Assembly (NCBI GenBank): GCA_905480335.1
Contig: CAJQPY010000040.1
Span: 1-64,000, forward strand
Length of the DNA stretch: 64,000 nt
DNA from: an uncultured Ilumatobacter sp.
GTDB taxonomy: Bacteria; Actinomycetota; Acidimicrobiia; Acidimicrobiales; Ilumatobacteraceae
Direction: 5' to 3'
Shown piece by piece: positions 33,656-42,171 of this stretch (positions are counted from its first letter, which is position 1; the number at the start of each line of letters is the position of its first letter). The position numbers and the translations under genes were made by a program. The notes under the pieces were generated by a model that had not been told where the DNA came from, searched no databases, and saw only the letters and a program-made list of their open reading frames with translations.

Positions 33656-35746
33656 ATGAACACCTGGGCGTTCTACGCCCTGCTGGGCGTAGGAACCGGC
33701 GCGATGTACGCGGCGTTCGCGATGAGCGTCATCATCACGTACCGCGGTAGCGGTGTCGTGAACTTTGCTGTTGGCGCGATGGCGATGATCCCGTCAATGG
33801 TGTTTGCCGAACTGCGCCGAACAGGCGATCTTGTCCTGCCGTTCGTCTTGATTCCTCGGAGGTTTTCGCTCGGCGACCCGTTGGACCCAGTGCCGGCGGC
33901 GGCAATCGCATTGTTGGTCGGGACGATCCTGTCGGTAATCATCTACATCCTCGTCATTCGTGCGCTGCGTGGTTCCCCTCCCGTCACAGCCCTCGTCGCA
34001 ACCGTCGGCCTGACACTCGTTCTCCAAGCGCTTGCTGTCAAGGGCTTCGGAAATGTGACACTGCGCGTTGGTTCGATCCTTCCACAGCAGGTCGTTCAGC
34101 TTGGTGGTCGGCCATTTCCCGTTGACCGACTCTGGCTTCTCTTGTTCGTCTGTGTGATCGCAGGCGGCGTCATGTTCGTGTACCGAGGCACCCGGTTCGG
34201 CATCGCGACCAGAGCATCGTTTCTCAACGAGAAAGGCGCGATCCTGCTCGGTCTCAACCCGACCCGGCTGGGCCTGTATAACTGGGTGTTCGCCTCAGCG
34301 CTTGCGGGAGCAATCGGCATTGTCGGGTCGTCGCTCGGCGGCGTGAGTCCGTTCAATTTCAGTCTGTTTGTGGTGCCAGCACTCGCTGCGGCTTTGGCTG
34401 CTCGGCTCAAATCGATTCCGGTCGCTGTCGCTGTCGGCGTTGCAATCGGCAGCTTTGAGGCGATCGCCGTCCACATCGTGGCGCAGCGTCAGGTGCCACG
34501 GTTCTTTCTCGGCGGAATCAGTACCCTCGTTCCCTTCGTCGCCATCGTGATTGCGCTGCTCGTCGTCGGGAAACGTTTGCCGAACCGAGCCGCCATTCTT
34601 GAGCGGGCGCAGGTGCCGGTTGTCCTCGGGCGAGCCAACCCGGTGGTGTGGACGGTCACGTTTGGCTTAGCAGTGCTTGCGTTGGCATCCAACGACCCAA
34701 CCGTTCGGTTTGCTGCGATGCAGACGCTCTTCGTCGTCACGCTCTTAATGTCAATCGGGCTGTTGACCGGCCTGGTTGGACAGGTTTCACTGGCGCAGTT
34801 GTCACTTGCCGGATTCAGCGCGTTCATGTTGTCCCGTTTCGACACGACGATGGGGTTTCCCCTTGCGCCGATTGCTGCGGTCGCCACTACCGTCATTGTC
34901 GGCACCTTGGTGAGTATCCCGGCGCTTCGCGTCCGGGGGGTACAATTCGCGATTCTCACCTTCTCGCTCGCTGTCGTTTTCGACGACCTGTTGTTTCGGA
35001 GCCCGACGTTCGTCGGCCGTGGTGGCATCGCCGAAGTCGAGCCGCCGATCATCGGTGGGCTCAAACTCGGGATTTTCGATGGTGGACAGTTTCCGGCGAA
35101 GCGGTTCGGGTTCCTGATGCTGCTCATCACGCTGTGCTGTGCCTTGATCCTGCTCGGTGTTCGTCGTGGTGCGCTCGGACGTCGCTTTCTCGCCGTACGG
35201 GCGAACGAACGCGCAGCGGCTGCTGCAGGGATTGATGTTGCACGAACAAAAATCTTGGGAGCGTCGCTGGCTGCCTTCATCGCCGCCGTCGCCGGGCTGA
35301 TGTTCGGCTACAAGGCCACGACCTTCAACGGAGGAGGACTGAGTGCCCAGGACGGACTGCAACTGCTTGCGTTGGCGTACCTAGGAGGTATCGGTTCCAT
35401 CGCAGGCTCCGTGGTCGGCGGCGTGCTCGCACCGTCGGGACTGTTTGCCGTGGTCATCCTCGGTGGTGGCTCATCAATAGATCAATTCCTCATCACCGGA
35501 TTGGGGCTCGTTCTGGTCGCTGTGAAGTTCCCTCAAGGCATTGCGGGATCATGGCAGATGCTTCGACGGCGAATGGCTGATTCCGCTGCTGCGGATCCAC
35601 CCTTTGGCGCAGATATCGACATGGAGCTGCTCAGCGATGGGTCGCCTCTGCCGACGGTGACCGGCGCGCCGGCACCAACCGGTCCGTTGATTCCGCCACA
35701 AGATGCATCACCTGAGTCGCCAGATGACACCCTGTGGCGTCCATGA
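33656..35746 (+). CDS. Second fused LivH-LivM permease of the ABC cluster
   Basis: A 696-residue membrane protein. The LivH motif is GSGVVNFAVGAMAMIP near residue 31, and the LivM motif GQVSLAQLSLAGFSAFM begins near residue 378. It ends in a Pro/Asp-rich cytoplasmic tail of about 60 residues. With the permease at 29474 this cluster holds two complete LivHM fusions for one ATPase pair and one binding protein. They may form alternative transporters that share the ATPases, or a heterodimer of fused subunits. The SDR start follows after 7 bp. Confidence 0.92.
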   Translation: MNTWAFYALLGVGTGAMYAAFAMSVIITYRGSGVVNFAVGAMAMIPSMVFAELRRTGDLVLPFVLIPRRFSLGDPLDPVPAAAIALLVGTILSVIIYILVIRALRGSPPVTALVATVGLTLVLQALAVKGFGNVTLRVGSILPQQVVQLGGRPFPVDRLWLLLFVCVIAGGVMFVYRGTRFGIATRASFLNEKGAILLGLNPTRLGLYNWVFASALAGAIGIVGSSLGGVSPFNFSLFVVPALAAALAARLKSIPVAVAVGVAIGSFEAIAVHIVAQRQVPRFFLGGISTLVPFVAIVIALLVVGKRLPNRAAILERAQVPVVLGRANPVVWTVTFGLAVLALASNDPTVRFAAMQTLFVVTLLMSIGLLTGLVGQVSLAQLSLAGFSAFMLSRFDTTMGFPLAPIAAVATTVIVGTLVSIPALRVRGVQFAILTFSLAVVFDDLLFRSPTFVGRGGIAEVEPPIIGGLKLGIFDGGQFPAKRFGFLMLLITLCCALILLGVRRGALGRRFLAVRANERAAAAAGIDVARTKILGASLAAFIAAVAGLMFGYKATTFNGGGLSAQDGLQLLALAYLGGIGSIAGSVVGGVLAPSGLFAVVILGGGSSIDQFLITGLGLVLVAVKFPQGIAGSWQMLRRRMADSAAADPPFGADIDMELLSDGSPLPTVTGAPAPTGPLIPPQDASPESPDDTLWRP

Positions 35747-35753
35747 TGGTTGG

Positions 35754-36602
35754 ATGAGCGATACACCCACCGCTGCCTCCGCCGCGCCGGACTCTGCGCC
35801 AGCGAACGGTCTCCGCACGATGTTTGCCTCCGACTTGCTCGCCGGCTCGGTGGCGCTCGTCACCGGCGGAGGAACGGGTCTCGGACGCGCAATCGCCGAG
35901 GGACTCTCTGCAGCAGGTGCGACAGTCGTGATTGCTGCCCGGCGCACCGAGGTGCTCGAAGCAGCGGCTGCCGAGATCACCGCGGCGACAGGTAACCCTG
36001 TCACGGTCGACCTGGTCGATATCCGTAATCGTGAGAGCGTCGAAGCGCTAGCCGGGCGGCACGAGGTTGACATCCTCGTCAATAACGCAGGTGGACAGTT
36101 TCCGCAGGAGGCACGTCGGTTCAGCCCCAACGGCTGGAACAGCGTGATCGACTTGAACCTCAACGGCACGTGGTCGATGACACAGGTGTTCGGAAACCAG
36201 ATGCTTGATGGTGACGGAGGCGTGATCGTACAGATCGTTGCAATCGTCGGACGCGGTCTGCCCGGCATTGCCCACAGCGCGGCGGCACGAGCTGGGGTCA
36301 TCGAACTCTCGAAGACACTCGCTTTCGAATGGGGCCCGAAGGTGCGGGTCAACTGCGTCGCGCCTGGAGCGTTCCGCACGGACGGTTGGGAAAGGACGTA
36401 CGACGAGAAAGTGGGCAACGATATGTCCGGCGTTCCGCTGCCATACCCCGGCCGGCCGCACGACATCGCCAACTCGGTCGTGTTCCTTACGTCGCCGGCC
36501 GCCGCCTACGTTACGGGCGAATGTCTCTACGTCGACGGTGGCCACATCTTGCAGGGACCGATCAGCGCCCTCCCAGCCGACGGCTACGCTGATCGCTCAT
36601 AA
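35754..36602 (+). CDS. SDR family protein, dienoyl-CoA-reductase-like, without catalytic Tyr/Lys
   Basis: A 282-residue SDR fold with cofactor motif TGGGTGLG (37-44) and NNAGG (110-114). Where classical SDRs have YxxxK this one reads AHSAAARAG, so Tyr is replaced by Ser175 (next to His174) and Lys by Arg179. 2,4-dienoyl-CoA-reductase-like SDRs also lack the Tyr, so this may be an enoyl/dienoyl-CoA reductase or isomerase. A Ser/Ala/Pro-rich N-terminal 25 residues precede the fold. GGTTGG precedes the ATG. It may be co-transcribed with the ABC genes. Confidence 0.85.
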   Translation: MSDTPTAASAAPDSAPANGLRTMFASDLLAGSVALVTGGGTGLGRAIAEGLSAAGATVVIAARRTEVLEAAAAEITAATGNPVTVDLVDIRNRESVEALAGRHEVDILVNNAGGQFPQEARRFSPNGWNSVIDLNLNGTWSMTQVFGNQMLDGDGGVIVQIVAIVGRGLPGIAHSAAARAGVIELSKTLAFEWGPKVRVNCVAPGAFRTDGWERTYDEKVGNDMSGVPLPYPGRPHDIANSVVFLTSPAAAYVTGECLYVDGGHILQGPISALPADGYADRS

Positions 36603-36677
36603 CGCATCAGCCGACCCCTCGTTGATCGGTGTCGTCCGGTTAGTCGATGTCGATGGTGCATCCCGTACGCTCACCGC

Positions 36678-37082
36678 ATGGCGACGTTGTTGGCACACAT
36701 TACGGTCAAGCCGGGTTCCGAGGAGCGATTTGAAGGCATTGCCCGAGAGTTGTACGAGCGGACGCACGCGCTCGAAACCGGCGTGCTCCGCTACGAGTAC
36801 TGGCGTGGCAACGACCCACGCACGTACTACACGTTGCTGTCGTTTGACGACCATCGCGCCTTCATTGTCCATCAGACGAGCGACCACCATGAAGTCGCGT
36901 CGCCGTCCATCGGCGAGATGGTGGAATCGCTGCGTCTTGAGTGGCTCGACCCCATCGCCGACGCCAGCCCGCTCCCGCCGACCGATGCGCAGACCGCGCC
37001 GGAGGGCGCCAATGAGTTGACGATCACCTACACCGACCGGTTCGCAGCTGATGTCGCCGACTGGTGGCTGACCCAGCGTTGA
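36678..37082 (+). CDS. Putative quinol monooxygenase (ABM domain)
   Basis: A 134-residue protein with one ABM-type alpha-beta barrel: LLAHITVKPGSEERFEGIAREL, then TGVLRYEYWRGNDP, then TYYTLLSFDDHRAFIVHQTS. An extension of about 35 residues (NELTITYTDRFAADVADWW) follows. ABM proteins include cofactor-free anthrone and quinol oxygenases. It follows the SDR by 75 bp on the same strand and faces the minus-strand CMD gene. Confidence 0.78.
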   Translation: MATLLAHITVKPGSEERFEGIARELYERTHALETGVLRYEYWRGNDPRTYYTLLSFDDHRAFIVHQTSDHHEVASPSIGEMVESLRLEWLDPIADASPLPPTDAQTAPEGANELTITYTDRFAADVADWWLTQR

Positions 37083-37108
37083 AACCTGTCAAATACTGAT
37101 TTGGCGGA

Positions 37109-37612
37109 TTAGTCGGTGGCTGGTTCACGACTCCAATTCACATCGAAATCGCGCTCGATGTCGAGCACCTGATACGCACGCCCGAGACCTACACAGAATC
37201 CGACGGTCACGGTGAGTTCGAGAATTTCGACTTCGGTGAACAGGTCCTTGAGCTGCGCCCACATTTTGTCGTCAATTGCAGTGTGATCGATTGCGAACTG
37301 CTCTGCGAACGCCGCCGCTAGCTTCTCGCGGTCGGTGAACTTGGAGTTGCTGCGAAAGTCCTCAATGTCGTGGTACAGCTCTTCGGTCAGTCCTTGCTGC
37401 ATCGCCGATGCAGCGCGCGTGTTCAGTCAAACGTGACACTCGTTGAGTTGGGCTATGCGCATGCGTGCGACCTCGCGTTCACGAACGCTGATGCTCGTCT
37501 TGGTGTAGACGGCTTCGCCCATCACCCCCATGGCCTTGCCGAGCTCTGGGGCAAGACTCCAGATGCGTTTAGCCTCCATGCCCTCGCCTTTGGGAACATT
37601 AATCTTCGCCAT
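37109..37612 (-). CDS. Carboxymuconolactone decarboxylase/AhpD-family protein, candidate CxxU selenoprotein
   Basis: Read through an in-frame TGA at 37427-37429, the gene gives a 167-residue protein. The first part is MAKINVPKGEG... ending REREVARMRIAQLNECHV; the frame continues LNTRAASAMQQGLTEEL and on to a normal stop at 37109. AhpD-like proteins have a redox CxxC after RIAQLNxC. Here Cys59 is followed two residues later by TGA as codon 62, giving C-H-V-U. The ATG has GAGGAG upstream. A hairpin begins 12 nt after the TGA. AhpD-like selenoproteins with CxxU are known from marine metagenomes (recalled). Selenocysteine is the best reading; a Cys-to-stop mutation is the alternative. No selA, selB or tRNA-Sec gene lies in the window. 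It is downstream of the molybdopterin gene. Confidence 0.75.
37396..37414 (-). promoter_or_regulatory. Candidate bacterial SECIS hairpin
   Basis: On the minus strand GCTGCATC (37414-37407), loop GGC (37406-37404) and GATGCAGC (37403-37396) form a perfect 8-bp stem. It begins 12 nt after the in-frame TGA, with the loop's first G after 20 nt. A short stem with G at the start of the apical loop, about 16-37 nt after UGA, is the recalled bacterial SECIS pattern. The element lies within codons of the CMD gene. Confidence 0.65.
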
Positions 37613-37661
37613 CAGAATCTCCTCAGCTTTGGGTGATGATCGGGATTGTCTTTAGAAGTTG

Positions 37662-39821
37662 TCACGCGACCGCTTCACTTGCCTTCGCGACTGCGACCGG
37701 AATGGCGCTTGACACGACCATGCCGGTTACCGGATCGGAGCCGATATCGGTTGACACGAGGCGGCTCGTTGGCGAGCCGATCTCGCGGACTTTTTCGTCG
37801 GTGAGCGAACGGCCGCCCCATGAGTGCGCCATCGAGATGACACCGTGTTTAACGTCGTCGGCTGCCTCGACGACACCGAGTAGGGACGCCTGAGGGGAGC
37901 TGATCTCAATTACGTCACCTGACTCGAGGCCTAGTTTGGCGACGTCGTCAGGGTGCATGTACGCCGAATTAGTCGTGCCCTTCCGAGCGAGGCCCGGGAG
38001 TTCGGTACCGGTCGAGTTGAGTACGTGCTTCAGTCGCCGGCTGACCAGGCGGAACGGGTAGTCGGACACGTCGTTTCCGGCGAAGGTGTCGGCGGTCTCG
38101 GCGAGCACCTCGGCTAGTTCGGCGACGAAGTCGTCGGGGGCCGGCGCGAACTTTGCGGTGGCATTCTCGTCAGCGGGATCGACCACCAGCTTCTTGTCCA
38201 TGTGCACGGTCCGCAGATTTGCCCGCACCTCGTCGAGCGGCATCCGGGAGCCGTGGTACGAACGATCAATGATCTCGTCGGTGTCGGGACGCACGGTCAT
38301 GTCCGGCGAACCACCCGGCAAAGGGAGGGTGCTGCCCAGGCGGGCCGCAAGTTCCCAGAAGACTTCCCACTCATTCAGCACATCACCGTCACGCTCGACG
38401 ACTGCCCCGGTGTAGTTGGTGTACGGCGCGCGGAACCAGCGGTCCATGAGGTGTGGGACATCGGCGCGTTCAAGCGGCAAGGTCGGAGCGATCACGTAGT
38501 TGGCCAATTCAGCCGTTGCGGTCATCCGGTAGTCAACGACGACGAGGAGTTCGAGATCCTCCATCGCCTCCATAGTGAGTTCGTGGTTGGGAAATGCCAC
38601 GACCGGGTTGCCGCCGCTGACGATCAACGCCCTGATACGGCCGTCACCGGGAGTGAGAATCTCCTCGGCCAGGGTGGCTGCAGGCATCTCTCCGCGATAC
38701 CCGCGGAGGTTGCGGATGCGCGCTTCGGGGCCGTTCGTCGGGTTGCGGGGGGCGGTGGCCTGGGCCCGGTGGGGCATCTCGGGATAGAGCAGGAGGCCGT
38801 TCTCCATGAGGTCGCCCTCACGATTGACCCGTCCGAGAATTGTGTTGAGGACCGCAGTCATGTGCTCGGTGAGGCTTGAATGCGCGGCCATGTTCGGGCC
38901 GGTTCCCGTTCCCGCCGTGCCGCGCCGTCCGTCCGCGAACATTCGCACGGCGGCGACGATGTCGTCAGGATCGAGTTGCGTGCGCTCAGCGACAAGGTCG
39001 AGAGTGAATCCCGAAACGGCGGCTTCGAGTTCGCCCATCTGGTCCACCCAGCGGTCGCAGAACTCGTGGTCTTGCATGCTCTCGTCGAGAACGATCTTGA
39101 TCATCCCGGCGAGCAGTGTGGTGTCCTGGCCGGGGCGGATCTGAAGGTGGATGTCGGCGAAGCTTGCCAGCTCGGTGCGACGCGGATCGATGACAATCAG
39201 CTTCATGCCTTCGGCCTTGCGACGGCGCATCACCGTGAACGGATTGGTGCCTTGCAGGCCACCGATTGGAGCGTACGACGAGACCATCGAGTTGTATCCG
39301 ATCGCCATATGGACGTCGGAGTCGGTAAACGAGTGGTATCCGGCTTCCCAGCCGCCAAGGCGAAGCATTGCCAGGCCCTTTGCCGGCTGGTCAATCGTGA
39401 CCGAGGTGTAGAACGACACCGAGTCGAGGCCCTGATGGAACGAGCGGGCCGCAGGCACCGCTACTGAGTTCTGGTAACCACCAGTGCCCGTGTAAGAGGC
39501 GACCGCACGCGGCCCGTAGGCGTCGATGATCCGGCGAAGCTCGGCAGCGATCTCGTCGAGTGCATCGCCACTCGTTGTCTCTTCGAACGTGCCGTCCGGT
39601 CGGCGACGCAGCGGTTGACGGATCCGTTTCGGATCGGCCATCTGGTCGGGGATCTGACGTCCTTTGATGCAGGTGTATCCCTCGAACAGTGGGTCGTCCA
39701 TCACGCCACGGACAGCAACGACCTTTTTGTCCTCAATATCGACCTCCATCGGACAGCTTGCGTGACACACGCGACAGAACGTGTGCTCGGTGCGTACCCC
39801 GGCGGTGGTCTCGCTCGACAT
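37662..39821 (-). CDS. Molybdopterin-dependent oxidoreductase (DMSO reductase/formate dehydrogenase superfamily)
   Basis: A 719-residue catalytic subunit. The N-terminal [4Fe-4S] ligands are C16-x2-C19-x3-C23 and C51. Family segments for bis-MGD binding follow (GYNSMVSSYAP, VIDPRRTELASFADIHLQI, VSGGNPVVAFPNHEL). The C-terminal domain has the MGD-binding cap with HPDDVAKLGLESGDVIEI. No Tat signal is seen, so it is probably cytoplasmic. No electron-transfer subunit is adjacent. The Mo ligand could not be assigned and neither could the substrate. The next gene downstream on the same strand, 49 bp away, is the candidate selenoprotein. Confidence 0.9.
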   Translation of the reverse strand: MSSETTAGVRTEHTFCRVCHASCPMEVDIEDKKVVAVRGVMDDPLFEGYTCIKGRQIPDQMADPKRIRQPLRRRPDGTFEETTSGDALDEIAAELRRIIDAYGPRAVASYTGTGGYQNSVAVPAARSFHQGLDSVSFYTSVTIDQPAKGLAMLRLGGWEAGYHSFTDSDVHMAIGYNSMVSSYAPIGGLQGTNPFTVMRRRKAEGMKLIVIDPRRTELASFADIHLQIRPGQDTTLLAGMIKIVLDESMQDHEFCDRWVDQMGELEAAVSGFTLDLVAERTQLDPDDIVAAVRMFADGRRGTAGTGTGPNMAAHSSLTEHMTAVLNTILGRVNREGDLMENGLLLYPEMPHRAQATAPRNPTNGPEARIRNLRGYRGEMPAATLAEEILTPGDGRIRALIVSGGNPVVAFPNHELTMEAMEDLELLVVVDYRMTATAELANYVIAPTLPLERADVPHLMDRWFRAPYTNYTGAVVERDGDVLNEWEVFWELAARLGSTLPLPGGSPDMTVRPDTDEIIDRSYHGSRMPLDEVRANLRTVHMDKKLVVDPADENATAKFAPAPDDFVAELAEVLAETADTFAGNDVSDYPFRLVSRRLKHVLNSTGTELPGLARKGTTNSAYMHPDDVAKLGLESGDVIEISSPQASLLGVVEAADDVKHGVISMAHSWGGRSLTDEKVREIGSPTSRLVSTDIGSDPVTGMVVSSAIPVAVAKASEAVA

Positions 39822-39969
39822 TCCGACTCCCTCACAGTGCTCAATGGGTTTCCGTACGTCCTTAAAGTAATCGGTGGGCTATGTTCGCCACGCAGCGGAC
39901 CGGCACGGTCCCGCATGGTCACGACTGGGGGTCGCAGATGCAGGTCACGCACGTTTCGGAGAGCGCACG

Positions 39970-40953
39970 ATGAGACGCCCGTTTCGCTTTGGGGTGCAGA
40001 GCTACGCTGCCAAAAGCCCGCAGGACTGGCGTGAACAGGCCAAGCGCGCCGAGTCACAGGGGTTCTCGACCTTCAGTGTTGCTGACCACGTGATCGGACC
40101 GGGCCCGGCACTCACCGCAACGAACCACCCTGTGCAGAACGTGGCCGCAATTCCGGCCATGGCCGTTGCTATCGAAGCGACCGACGCGATCAGTATCGGA
40201 GCCCGAGTGTTCTGCGTCGATTATCGCCAGCCGGTGATGTTCGCGAAGGAGTTGGCGACTCTCGACTTCTTCGCCGGCGGCCGCCTGGAACTCGGACTCG
40301 GCGCCGGATGGCTTCAGGGTGAGTACGAGGCAATGGGTGTTGAGTGGGATCGCGCTGGCGTTCGGCTCGACCGATTCGAGGAGACGCTCACGCTGATTCG
40401 ACAGCACTTCGGCGACGGTCTCGTCGAGATCGACGGAGAGCACGTTCACGCCGCCGGATTCGAGGGGCTTCCCAAGCCGCCAAATGGTGTCCCGCCGATC
40501 ATGATCGGCGGTGGCGCGAAACGGGTGCTCGGTATTGCTGGACGTGAAGCTGACATCGTCAGCCTGAACTTCAACAACAGCTCTGGCAAGATCGGCCCTG
40601 ACGGCGTCGGGAGCAGCACGGCGCAGCTCACAGCGCAGAAGGTCGATTGGATCCGGGCAGGGGCCGACCAGCGCACCGACGGGAAGAGCTTCGATGACAT
40701 CGAGATCGAGATCGGCGGGTATTTCACCGTAGTGACCGACGAACGCGAGGCGACGCTCGCCAAAATGGCGCCCATGTTCGAGCTCGAGCCCGAGCAACTC
40801 GCCGAACACCCGCATGCCTTGATCGGTTCGGTCGACACGATCTGCGAGCAGCTCATCGAGCGTCGCGAAATATACGGCATCTCCTACGTCACCTTCGGAG
40901 GCTCTGCCTCTGAGTCGGTGGTTCCGGTGGTCGAACGCCTCGCCGGCACCTGA
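39970..40953 (+). CDS. LLM-class F420-dependent oxidoreductase
   Basis: A 327-residue luciferase-like TIM-barrel enzyme. It has the order FRFGVQSYAAKSPQDWREQA, FSTFSVADHVIG, LATLDFFAGGRLELGLGAGW (the LLM signature) and VPPIMIGGGAKRVLG. The layout fits the F420-using subgroup common in actinobacteria. An upstream in-frame ATG at 39874 adds Arg/His-rich residues with no site; the ATG at 39970 begins with the first barrel strand. It is the first gene of a plus-strand series to 46011, diverging from the molybdopterin gene across 148 bp. Confidence 0.9.
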   Translation: MRRPFRFGVQSYAAKSPQDWREQAKRAESQGFSTFSVADHVIGPGPALTATNHPVQNVAAIPAMAVAIEATDAISIGARVFCVDYRQPVMFAKELATLDFFAGGRLELGLGAGWLQGEYEAMGVEWDRAGVRLDRFEETLTLIRQHFGDGLVEIDGEHVHAAGFEGLPKPPNGVPPIMIGGGAKRVLGIAGREADIVSLNFNNSSGKIGPDGVGSSTAQLTAQKVDWIRAGADQRTDGKSFDDIEIEIGGYFTVVTDEREATLAKMAPMFELEPEQLAEHPHALIGSVDTICEQLIERREIYGISYVTFGGSASESVVPVVERLAGT

Positions 40954-41030
40954 TCCGCAGCGAGCTGATCCGCTCCGAGTCTCCCCGCAACATCCGTCAT
41001 CGCCGCACAGAACAGGAAAGCAGCAGCAAC

Positions 41031-42119
41031 ATGAAGGTCGGGATCAATCTCCCATCGCAGTTCCCCATGGACAGCACCACCCAAATGATGGAGGTGTACG
41101 AACAAGTTGGTTTTGACTCGTATTGGGCCCCTGACCACCTGCTCGGTGTGTTCCATCCGGATCTGTGGAGTGAGACGCCGCTATCGGCGCTCGCTGCGGA
41201 TCCCGACGCTTTCTACGACCCTTTCGTCTACGGCGCCGTTGTTGGCACGATGACCGACCGGCCGTTCGGAATATCGGTCACGGACGCAACGCGTCGCGGT
41301 GCCGCTGATCTCGCCCGAACTGCGCTTTCTCTCAACGACCTCAATCCTGGAGGTTTCATCCTCGGGATCGGCTCGGGCGAGGCCGAAAGCTTGCTGCCCT
41401 TCGGCTATCCGTTCGACAAGCCGGTCGGTGTACTCGAAGACGTGCTCCGTGACCTCCGGTCCCTGCTCGACACCGGCAAGATGGCCGATGGGGGTGTGGG
41501 TCGCATGGGACTGCCGCTGCAGGCCGAGGGTCGCGGTAGCCCCCCTGTCTGGGTTGCGGGACACGGCCCACGCATGCTGCGCCTGACCGGCGAATATGGA
41601 GACGGCTGGATTCCCGCCTGGTGGATGAAGCCCGAGGAGTACGGCGCGAAGCGTGAGGTCATCGCCGGCGCAGCGGCAGCGGTAGGGCGGTCGGCTCCGG
41701 AGAACGCTCTGCTTCCGTTTGTGCTCTTTTCCGAGAGTCAGGACAAGGCCGCAGAGATGTTCGATGCGGAACCTCTGGGCAAGCTCTTTGGACTGTTCGC
41801 CCACGGCCACATCTGGGAGTCGCACGGCCTGCAGCACCCGCTCGGTAACGACTCACAGGGCTTTGTCGACGTCATCATCCACGACTTGGACGCAAGTGAC
41901 CTTCGCGATCTTGCCGACACCATTCCGTTCGACATGGTCAAAGAGGTGCTGTTCATCGGCAACTCCGAAGAGCTTGCCACCCAATTCGAGGGCTACGCCA
42001 AGAACGGTCTTGAACACATTGTGCTCGCCAACATCACCGGTGTCGTCGGCGGCATGGACGAGATCATGGCGCGTGGGATGGAACTTCCCACGTTGAAGAA
42101 CGTGCTGTCCGAACTGTGA
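41031..42119 (+). CDS. LLM-class F420-dependent oxidoreductase
   Basis: A 362-residue luciferase-like enzyme, MKVGINLPSQFPMDSTTQMM onward. Its N-terminus has FDSYWAPDHLLGVFHPDLW, and the signature GGFILGIGSGEAESLLPFGY matches F420-dependent methylene-tetrahydromethanopterin-reductase-like and glucose-6-phosphate-dehydrogenase-like proteins. Later GSPPVWVAGHGPRMLRLTG binds the deazaflavin. AGGAAAGCAGCAGC precedes the ATG. It sits between another LLM enzyme and a P450, so it probably handles the same compound. Confidence 0.9.
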   Translation: MKVGINLPSQFPMDSTTQMMEVYEQVGFDSYWAPDHLLGVFHPDLWSETPLSALAADPDAFYDPFVYGAVVGTMTDRPFGISVTDATRRGAADLARTALSLNDLNPGGFILGIGSGEAESLLPFGYPFDKPVGVLEDVLRDLRSLLDTGKMADGGVGRMGLPLQAEGRGSPPVWVAGHGPRMLRLTGEYGDGWIPAWWMKPEEYGAKREVIAGAAAAVGRSAPENALLPFVLFSESQDKAAEMFDAEPLGKLFGLFAHGHIWESHGLQHPLGNDSQGFVDVIIHDLDASDLRDLADTIPFDMVKEVLFIGNSEELATQFEGYAKNGLEHIVLANITGVVGGMDEIMARGMELPTLKNVLSEL

Positions 42120-42171
42120 TGACCGACCCCGCGATGATCCGACCCGAGACGACGCCTTCGAGGAGGCCCCA

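Noticed and set aside
37109-37402. Separate 97-codon gene starting at ATG 37402
   Set aside because: No RBS, the ATG lies inside the hairpin, and the protein would lack the redox motif; the segment is continuous with the upstream frame.
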